A DNA stretch of 64,000 bases, from NCBI GenBank assembly GCA_017524545.1, contig JAFXVN010000072.1, positions 1-64,000 of the forward strand, given 5' to 3'. A program made the translations under genes and the position numbers. A model generated the notes under the pieces. The model made no database searches. It was given only the letters and a program-made list of their open reading frames with translations, and was not told the DNA's origin. This document shows, piece by piece, positions 58,395 to 64,000 of this stretch (position 1 is its first letter; each line of letters begins with the position of its first letter). Origin of the DNA: Bacteroidaceae bacterium (GTDB taxonomy: Bacteria > Bacteroidota > Bacteroidia > Bacteroidales > Bacteroidaceae).

Positions 58395-58861
58395 TCTTCT
58401 GGGAATAATTCTTCTGGTTCTAATCCAGATTTCTTTAACATGACTCTTTCATATTTAACGAAAAGAGGATAATAAATGTGAATGATGTTTTCGATGATGG
58501 CCGCAGCCGTGTCTTCGTCATATTGATGTGACGTCAGATTTCGGTCAGCAATAGAGCGCATCCAATTCTCATCGTCTATCAACCCGAACTGTAAAGTTTG
58601 GCGAATGGCGTCTCTGGAACCATTGAGGCCTGTTATTCCTTGATACTCGGCATAGTCTTTCATCACCTTCCATGCCAACTCATGGGTATATTCATAGCGT
58701 TGGATAAGTCCTTCCTCCAGCAGTTCGTCCCGATCTTCATCTTCCTCCATCTTGGAAGAGACAATCACCACGGCTTTGCTTAGCTTTGCCAGAGCTTTCC
58801 TGTAGTTGGCAAAACGCTGTAGCCAGCGAACATCTTGCTCTTCATTCTTCTTTGTATCCAT
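58391..58861 (-). CDS. HEPN-domain protein (HI0074-like)
   Basis: 156 residues, all helical, with the HEPN motif R-x4-H in ADRNLTSHQYDE and the preceding YTHELAWKVMKDYAE typical of nucleotidyltransferase substrate-binding proteins (HI0074 family). With the MNT protein it forms a type VII toxin-antitoxin pair. The pair sits between the SNF2 helicase gene (15-base gap) and the membrane protein gene. Confidence 0.85.
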   Translation of the reverse strand: MDTKKNEEQDVRWLQRFANYRKALAKLSKAVVIVSSKMEEDEDRDELLEEGLIQRYEYTHELAWKVMKDYAEYQGITGLNGSRDAIRQTLQFGLIDDENWMRSIADRNLTSHQYDEDTAAAIIENIIHIYYPLFVKYERVMLKKSGLEPEELFPEE

Positions 58862-58876
58862 AATTATGTTCGTGTA

Positions 58877-61774
58877 TTAAATGATTCTCCATCTTATGTT
58901 AAATAACGTCTCTTCTGTGGCTCGTCTCTGCCGAAGGGCTTGCTCCACTTCGTCGAAAAGTTGGTCTTTGCGGGCATCCACTTCGTCTTGGGCATCAAAC
59001 AGGCAGCGGCGTTTCTCGCTGCGCTGGTGTTCGAGGTCTTTCACGAGACGTTGGGCAGCAATCTTTTCTTCCAAGTCCACCGCCTTACGGGCTTCGGTCT
59101 TTCGGAGTTTGATTTCCACATCGAGGTCGCTTATTTCCCGCTCTAAGCCAATCTTTATGTCGTCTGCCCAAAGATTGATTTTCTCTATCTCCGTTTCAAA
59201 GAAGGTTTGGTTGCGCCGATAGTTCTCACTTTGCGCCTTTTCTTTCTGTTCCCTGATGTCATAGTCAATGATTTCTGCCATTTCTGCACTCATCAGTGCA
59301 GGACTGCCATCTTTGGCCGAAAGGGAAAACATGCGTTCAGCCACATCTGGCGGAACAAGATGGCCCTCGTCTGTATAGCAGGCTATAAGCAAATAGTCTT
59401 CTGCTTCGGACGTTTCGATTGTAAACTGTTCTATGTGCATCCAACCAGACTGTCCTATCAGTCGTTCCAGAAAAGCCACCTTGACTGGTGTGTGTGTATA
59501 GTCGAAAGTAACTTCGTGCGTAGGCAGATTGAGAGAGAGGTGCTGCTTCAAGATGTGTTGTGCCAAGGGGTGTCCCACACGATAGACCTGCGCATGGTCG
59601 GGCACCCAAACATCGCTTTTGCGTTCTCCCTCCTTAGGTACAACCATACAGTAGGTGTTATCTTCGCAGGTGAACGTATGCGTGTCTTCGTCGAAGGTTG
59701 CCTGGCCGTTCAAAGCATATTCCGTCAGTTCCCACAAACGCTTCTCAAAGAGGTTGAGATGATTGAGCGTAGCGGCAAGGTGCATCTTCAGTTTTTCGCC
59801 CACCGATTCGTCGAAGTTTTCCAACAACACGGAACGGGCATGGAGCATCTTGTCGGAAATATCCGTGCGCAGTTCCTCTTGCAATTGGTCGAAAGCACGT
59901 TCTATTTCCTCGGTCGTTCGGCATTCGTTGTAGATTTGCGTGATGCGTTTCTCGAAATCCACGCCGTTGCCGATGCTTCCCAAGACCTCATCGCTGGCAC
60001 CAAAGACACCGCTGAACAGTTGGAACTTCTCGTTCAAAAGTTCATAAACGCGAACATCGGCAGCATTCCTCTTGTTCAGGAAATTGATGACCACCACATC
60101 ATGCTTCTGCCCGTAGCGGTGGCAACGGCCGATGCGCTGTTCTATTCGCTGGGGGTTCCAAGGCATATCATAGTTGACCACAAGAGAACAGAACTGCAGG
60201 TTGATACCTTCTGCTGCGGCTTCGGTGGCAATCATAATGGTGGCTGTGTCGCGGAAGTATTCTACAAGTGCTGCGCGTTTGTCTGCTGTGGCAGAACCTG
60301 TAACCTTACTGCTCCCGCGATGTTTGTCGAGCCATGCCTTGTAGATGGCTGTGGATTGCCTGTCGTTGTTGGAACCATTGAACAGAACGACCTTTCCCTT
60401 GTAGCCATTCTTCTCGAAGAGTTCAAAGAGGAAGTCCTGCGTGCGGCGAGATTCCGTGAAGAGCAAGGCTTTTTTATTGGCTCCCAATCGCTCCAACTCC
60501 TCAAAACCCTTGTTCAGTGCCACGAACAGGTGCTCTGCTTTGCTGTTCTTGCGAATCTTCGCCGCCAATGCCTGAAACTCCCGTAGGTCTGCCATCTCAT
60601 TCTTAATCTTTTCTGCCTCGTATGGGTGCAGCAGTTCTTCTGGTTCTGGTTCCGCAAGCATTGAAGTCGTTTCCTCTTCGTCAGCCTCTGTCCAATAGTC
60701 AATGTTGTCTTCAAGACTGTCATAATCGAAGGACGAAGGTTCAAGCTCCATCTTCACATTCTGCCGCTCCAGCATCTCCTCCAAACGCTCTATAAGGCGG
60801 GTCAACGTACCATAGATGGCGTATGTTGATGAAGCCAATAGCTTGCGAAGAATCATGGTCATCAGTTGTCGCTGACTGTTGGGCAAAGCATAGAGTTTGG
60901 GACGTTGAAGATAAGCCGACACCAATTCATAGAGCTGTTGCTCGTTGTCCGTCGGGTAGTATTCCTCGCAGATGGCTATGCGCTTGGTGTATTGGATATA
61001 TTCCAGAACCTGTCGGCGAAGCGTACGTTTGCAAACAGGCTGCAGACGGTTACGGAGCAAACGGTAATCCTTGTCGGTCAATATCTTGCTGAACTGGCTC
61101 TTGAAGCTTTTCAAGTCGCCAAACACGAACTCATCAATGATGGAAACGAGTCCATAGAGTTCAAGAATGGAGTTCTGCAAAGGTGTGGCTGTCAGCAAGA
61201 TCTTCTTGCGCTGCAACAAGGCTTCCTTGATGGTGTTGGCAATGCGGTTGGTGGGCTTATAGACATTGCGCAGACGATGCGCCTCGTCAATAACCACCAA
61301 GTCCCATGCCGTGTGACGGAGATAAGCGGCCTTGGCACAAGCAAACTGATAAGAACAAATGACAATACCCTGTCGGTCAAACGGGTTCAAGATGCCTGCT
61401 TCTATGTCCTCGTCAAAACTCTTTTTCTCTAAAATGCTGGATGGCAGGAAGAACTTATCCATCATCTCTGCCGACCATTGCTTGCGCAAGTTGGCAGGGC
61501 ATATAATGAGCAAGTGACGTTTCTGTTCTGCCCAATGCTGTGACAGGATGATGCCTGCTTCTATCGTCTTGCCAAGACCCACCTCGTCAGCCAGTATAGC
61601 ACCCTGCGAAAGCGGTGACTTGAAGGCAAAAAGTGCCGCATCAATTTGATGGGGTGTCAAGTCCACCTGGGCATCATGCAGGGATGCAGTAAGCTTGCCC
61701 ACATCATCTGCTGGCAACCGCCGTTTCAGGTAGTGGGCAAAAAACTTGGCATGATAAGGTGTTAAATTCAACAT
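58877..61774 (-). CDS. SNF2-family helicase
   Basis: 965 residues from the ATG at 61774. Motifs of SNF2/RapA-type ATPases: ILADEVGLGKTIEAGIIL (Walker A), LLIICPANLRKQW, LVVIDEAHRLRN (DEAH), LLTATPLQN, FTESRRTQDFLFELF, and PWNPQRIEQRIGRCHRYGQ (motif VI). The C-terminal third has a long coiled coil (ENYRRNQTFFETEIEKINLW onward). Such helicases occur in DISARM-like and other phage-defence loci and in stalled-polymerase rescue. It is first in the minus-strand block and has its own promoter. Confidence 0.87.
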   Translation of the reverse strand: MLNLTPYHAKFFAHYLKRRLPADDVGKLTASLHDAQVDLTPHQIDAALFAFKSPLSQGAILADEVGLGKTIEAGIILSQHWAEQKRHLLIICPANLRKQWSAEMMDKFFLPSSILEKKSFDEDIEAGILNPFDRQGIVICSYQFACAKAAYLRHTAWDLVVIDEAHRLRNVYKPTNRIANTIKEALLQRKKILLTATPLQNSILELYGLVSIIDEFVFGDLKSFKSQFSKILTDKDYRLLRNRLQPVCKRTLRRQVLEYIQYTKRIAICEEYYPTDNEQQLYELVSAYLQRPKLYALPNSQRQLMTMILRKLLASSTYAIYGTLTRLIERLEEMLERQNVKMELEPSSFDYDSLEDNIDYWTEADEEETTSMLAEPEPEELLHPYEAEKIKNEMADLREFQALAAKIRKNSKAEHLFVALNKGFEELERLGANKKALLFTESRRTQDFLFELFEKNGYKGKVVLFNGSNNDRQSTAIYKAWLDKHRGSSKVTGSATADKRAALVEYFRDTATIMIATEAAAEGINLQFCSLVVNYDMPWNPQRIEQRIGRCHRYGQKHDVVVINFLNKRNAADVRVYELLNEKFQLFSGVFGASDEVLGSIGNGVDFEKRITQIYNECRTTEEIERAFDQLQEELRTDISDKMLHARSVLLENFDESVGEKLKMHLAATLNHLNLFEKRLWELTEYALNGQATFDEDTHTFTCEDNTYCMVVPKEGERKSDVWVPDHAQVYRVGHPLAQHILKQHLSLNLPTHEVTFDYTHTPVKVAFLERLIGQSGWMHIEQFTIETSEAEDYLLIACYTDEGHLVPPDVAERMFSLSAKDGSPALMSAEMAEIIDYDIREQKEKAQSENYRRNQTFFETEIEKINLWADDIKIGLEREISDLDVEIKLRKTEARKAVDLEEKIAAQRLVKDLEHQRSEKRRCLFDAQDEVDARKDQLFDEVEQALRQRRATEETLFNIRWRII

Positions 61775-61795
61775 CAGGGCTGTTCTTTGAGGGTA

Positions 61796-61803
61796 CAAAT
61801 ATA
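61796..61803 (-). promoter_or_regulatory. -7 element of the helicase operon
   Basis: CAAATATA on the plus strand (TAtaTTTG on the minus), 22 bases before the ATG at 61774; a TTG-initiated longer frame reaching 61798 would overlap it. Confidence 0.55.
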
Positions 61804-61888
61804 AGAATTATTTGTCAAACATCGCACATTTAAGGCTCATAAATCCATCACTTTTCTCCTTATTATAATAAAGGAAGGGAAAAAGAGG

Positions 61889-61963
61889 CTATTTCCTTTT
61901 CAAAATCCTGCCCATAACTGGCGGCCAGCACTTGCGGGCGAGTTCGTCCCAGTGGCTGATGCC
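61889..61963 (-). pseudogene. 3' remnant of a second C69 dipeptidase gene
   Basis: Minus-strand codons read GISHWDELARKCWPPVMGR and stop, matching TIGRWDELASKYWRQFWSGF at the end of the intact dipeptidase; DNA similarity runs over about 55 bases. Upstream the frame breaks. It shows that a tandem copy was lost, with the helicase block now next to it. Confidence 0.75.
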
Positions 61964-62118
61964 ACATCATGTTGCCTTTGAACCAAACGGCTAAATATAG
62001 TTGTTAGCACTACCCGTTCTGTTGCTCGGAAGAGCAGAAGACCTTTCAGCCTACCTTGCTATATATTCGTTTGTTGCGAGGTGATAGATGGTGTGATAGA
62101 TGCTTGCACTACACGGCC

Positions 62119-62212
62119 TTACACACGAGATGTAACTTCTTTACACGCAAGGTGTAAAATCTTTACATATATAGTGTAAAAGGTTTACACCTGTTGTGTA
62201 ATGGTCGTGTAA
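62119..62212. repeat. 22-bp period palindromes TTACAC-N5-GTGTAA
   Basis: 17-bp palindromes start at 62119, 62141, 62163 and 62185, exactly 22 bases apart, with a half copy GTGTAA at 62207. Arms are TTACAC and GTGTAA with variable centres. Confidence 0.85.
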
Positions 62213-62278
62213 TGCAGGGTTGGATTGAATTTGCAGCAGTCAAGAAATGCCGGAGGCTGTTGGATAGATGATATTTTT

Positions 62279-62317
62279 AATGTTCACCACTTGGTGTAAC
62301 ACCATTTGGTGAACATT
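62279..62317. repeat. Nested palindrome, copy 1
   Basis: 39-bp inverted repeat with arms AATGTTCACCACTTGGTGT and the complement, each arm itself containing a CACC...GGTG dyad. Second copy at 62370-62408. Confidence 0.75.
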
Positions 62318-62369
62318 AACAATAATTAACCAACGAGCTGAATATAAGGTAGAAGGAAGCAATAATAAA

Positions 62370-62408
62370 ATGTTCACCAAGTGGTGTTACACCAAGTGGT
62401 GAACATTT
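62370..62408. repeat. Nested palindrome, copy 2 / possible terminator
   Basis: Arms AATGTTCACCAAGTGGTGT and the complement with only a central TA between. It lies 14 bases after the dipeptidase stop and, on the minus strand, is followed by TTTTATTATT, so it may act as its terminator. Confidence 0.7.
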
Positions 62409-62422
62409 TGTTTTAGTTTGTC

Positions 62423-63994
62423 TTAGAACCCTGACCAGAACTGGCGCCAGTATTTGCTGGCGAGTTCGTCCCAGCGGCCGATGGTGGCATTGAAGAAGTC
62501 GGCGGTGTAGCCGTTGAGGAAGGCGGTTCGCTGCTTCTCATCGGTGTTCCACCAGGTATGTTCTACGAAGGATTGTTCACGCTCTGCTTTGTCGAGGAAG
62601 TATTGTTGTGCCGCCTGTAGGGATTGGCGCGTTTGTCCCCATTTCAGCGAGGAGATGCGGTTGGCTTCGCGGTAGTGCCAGAGGGCGGCATCGTCGCGTT
62701 TGCGGTGCTGACCGCAGACGCCGAGCATCATGGGCAGCTCCGTGTTGCCTGCGAAGACGGGGAAGCGCGGCGACTGGCCGGGGTTGTCGAGTGCTATCCA
62801 AGCCACGCCGCCAATCGCGTCGGGCATCCACGAGCGTAGCTGGATGACAGTGCTGTAGGCGCACCACGACACGCTGACCGTGCGGATGTTTGCCATCGTC
62901 GAGTCGTTCAGCAAGCCGGCATAGCGGCGGATTTCGTCGGGACGCATCCACGGGTTGCTTATCAAGGGCTTGCCTCCTTTGAGCTTCACCCCGTCGCCAT
63001 CCTTCGCGAGTGAGTCGATGCGGCAGGACAGGCTCTGCTCCGTGCCTTCGTAGTAGGAGCCAAGGAGCTTGGAAACCGTCTGGACGGAGAGCTTCTCCTT
63101 CGGTCTCACCGAGAGCGGAAGCTCTTCGAGGTCGTTGGTGAAGCCAGCATCGGGAGCTATCTGCTGCATGATGAAGAGTTCGCGCACGCTGTAGTTCTTC
63201 GGCTCGTCGAAGTAGTTGCCGCCCGAGTAGGCTTTCCAGAAGGAGAACTCACTCTTGCCGTCCCAAAGCTTCAGTTGCTTGGCGACGGAGAAGACGTTGT
63301 CCGAAGCCATGAAGTGGTCGGTATCGGAGAGGTCGAGCCTGCCGATGCGGGAGATGTTGGCACTGACGGCCACCTCGTCGTCCGGGATGCGCTGGGCTGC
63401 CCACACGCCGCCTTTCTGCTTCGGCCCTTCGCCGAACACCTCGAATATCCATACCTCGGTGGGGTCGGCAATGGTGAGGCACTCGCCGCTGTCGCCGTAA
63501 CCATACTCCTTGATGAGGCTGCCCATGAGACGGATGGCTTCGCGTGCCGTCGTGCAGCGTTGCAGAGCGACGCGCTGGAGTTCCTCGATAAGGAAAAGCC
63601 CCTCCTTGTTCCGTAGGGTGTCGCGACCGCTGATGGTCGTCTCGCCCATAGCCAGTTGCTTCTCGTTGAGGCAAGGATAGGCCGTATTGAGGAAGCGGTA
63701 GGTATGGCGTGCCTGCGGGATGGTTCCCTTTTCCTTCACGCCCGTCATGTCCTTCTGGTGCTCCGTGTGCATCAGTCCCTCGTAGATGCTCATGATGGTG
63801 TCGCGGGGGTAGTCCTTGGCAGGCTCGATGCTCATCCAAGTGCGGTACCAGGAGTCGCAGGTGTGGCTCGTCATCACCGAGCCATCGACAGATGCTTTCT
63901 TGCCCACCATGATGCTGGTGCAGGCGTCTCTTTCTGTCTGGGCCGAGCAGAAACATGCCCAGCCCAGCAATGCATAAAGAATAAAATATCTCAT
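62423..63994 (-). CDS. C69-family dipeptidase, secreted
   Basis: 523 residues with a signal peptide (MRYFILYALLGWACFCSAQ). The mature N-terminal Cys in DACTSIMVGKKASVDGSVMTSHTCDS is the Ntn-type nucleophile of peptidase family C69 (PepD-like), and YSGGNYFDEPKNYSVRELF and SVSWCAYSTVIQLRSWMPDAIGG are typical. These enzymes split dipeptides in the periplasm. A 3' remnant of a second copy is at 61889-61963. The upstream region falls outside the window. Confidence 0.87.
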   Translation of the reverse strand: MRYFILYALLGWACFCSAQTERDACTSIMVGKKASVDGSVMTSHTCDSWYRTWMSIEPAKDYPRDTIMSIYEGLMHTEHQKDMTGVKEKGTIPQARHTYRFLNTAYPCLNEKQLAMGETTISGRDTLRNKEGLFLIEELQRVALQRCTTAREAIRLMGSLIKEYGYGDSGECLTIADPTEVWIFEVFGEGPKQKGGVWAAQRIPDDEVAVSANISRIGRLDLSDTDHFMASDNVFSVAKQLKLWDGKSEFSFWKAYSGGNYFDEPKNYSVRELFIMQQIAPDAGFTNDLEELPLSVRPKEKLSVQTVSKLLGSYYEGTEQSLSCRIDSLAKDGDGVKLKGGKPLISNPWMRPDEIRRYAGLLNDSTMANIRTVSVSWCAYSTVIQLRSWMPDAIGGVAWIALDNPGQSPRFPVFAGNTELPMMLGVCGQHRKRDDAALWHYREANRISSLKWGQTRQSLQAAQQYFLDKAEREQSFVEHTWWNTDEKQRTAFLNGYTADFFNATIGRWDELASKYWRQFWSGF

Positions 63995-64000
63995 CGTTTC

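Noticed and set aside
59207-60586. 459-codon plus-strand frame opposite the SNF2 helicase
   Set aside because: Shadow frame; all helicase motifs read on the minus strand.
1-64000. tRNA or rRNA genes and IS elements
   Set aside because: I looked for cloverleaf-like conserved TTCGA loops with CCA ends, rRNA conserved blocks and transposase ORFs and found none.

Overview
The window looks like a Bacteroidales replicon of Prevotella type. The evidence is the recurring promoter pattern TTG-N19-21-TAnnTTTG, an Mfa1-type fimbrillin C-terminus, SusCD-era style secreted glycoside hydrolases, short C-terminal DLSGR/KG tails, FecI-like ECF sigma factors and TlpA-like thioredoxins. No rRNA, tRNA or CRISPR array is seen and there are no ribosomal or central-metabolism genes. 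A Rep_3-type initiator, a 24-bp iteron array, a ParA gene and a small putative centromere-binding protein lie together at 32.6-36.8 kb. My reading is that the window covers the origin of a secondary replicon (chromid or large plasmid), as Prevotella species often carry.

Layout. 0-10 kb: fimbrillin fragment, YhcG-like nuclease, then secreted carbohydrate-active genes (GH99-like, a 1238-residue FAD-dependent oxidoreductase, GH78 rhamnosidase) and an orphan nucleotidyltransferase. 10-12 kb: ECF sigma factor with two small membrane proteins and an orphaned C-terminal tail. 12-15 kb: antitoxin with an internally deleted PIN toxin, HU-like gene, a 14 x 22 bp repeat array, an intact PIN module, a polyvalent-kinase-like gene. 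15-19 kb: TlpA-like protein and a second ECF operon. 19-22 kb: HipBA-like pair and a DUF4143 ATPase. 22-27 kb: two-component system divergent from an FtsX/LolD-type ABC transporter. 27-31 kb: BlaI/BlaR1-TonB pair, AbiE toxin-antitoxin pair, beta-helix protein. 32-37 kb: replication and partition region. 37.7-39.2 kb: WYL regulator and exonuclease. 39.2-45.1 kb: AT-rich island with two DUF262 proteins and a phospholipase D-like nuclease. 45-51 kb: NamZ-like muramidase, GH27, GH43-like, PAP2 phosphatase, low-molecular-weight phosphatase. 51.4-61.8 kb: an eight-gene minus-strand block combining type III restriction-modification with DUF3800, MNT/HEPN, a membrane protein and a SNF2 helicase. 62.4-64 kb: C69 dipeptidase beside the remnant of a second copy.

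Three things stand out. First, two candidate defence loci: the DUF262-DUF262-PLD operon on a low-GC island bounded by an 18-bp direct repeat, and the SNF2/HEPN/MNT/TM/Mod/DUF3800/small/Res block. Second, several non-coding gaps hold tandem arrays with a 22-bp period (two helical turns) but a different sequence at each locus (13.2, 32.0, 34.7, 36.7 and 62.1 kb), plus the 24-bp iterons at 34.1-34.4 kb. Third, two families of short repeats sit in frame inside protein genes: GC-rich palindromes (best case a perfect 33-bp inverted repeat at 6411-6504) and AT-rich tandem words (for example an 8-residue repeat at 9238-9298). Toxin-antitoxin and abortive-infection modules are dense and several genes survive only as ends, so the replicon looks like an accessory element undergoing frequent recombination.
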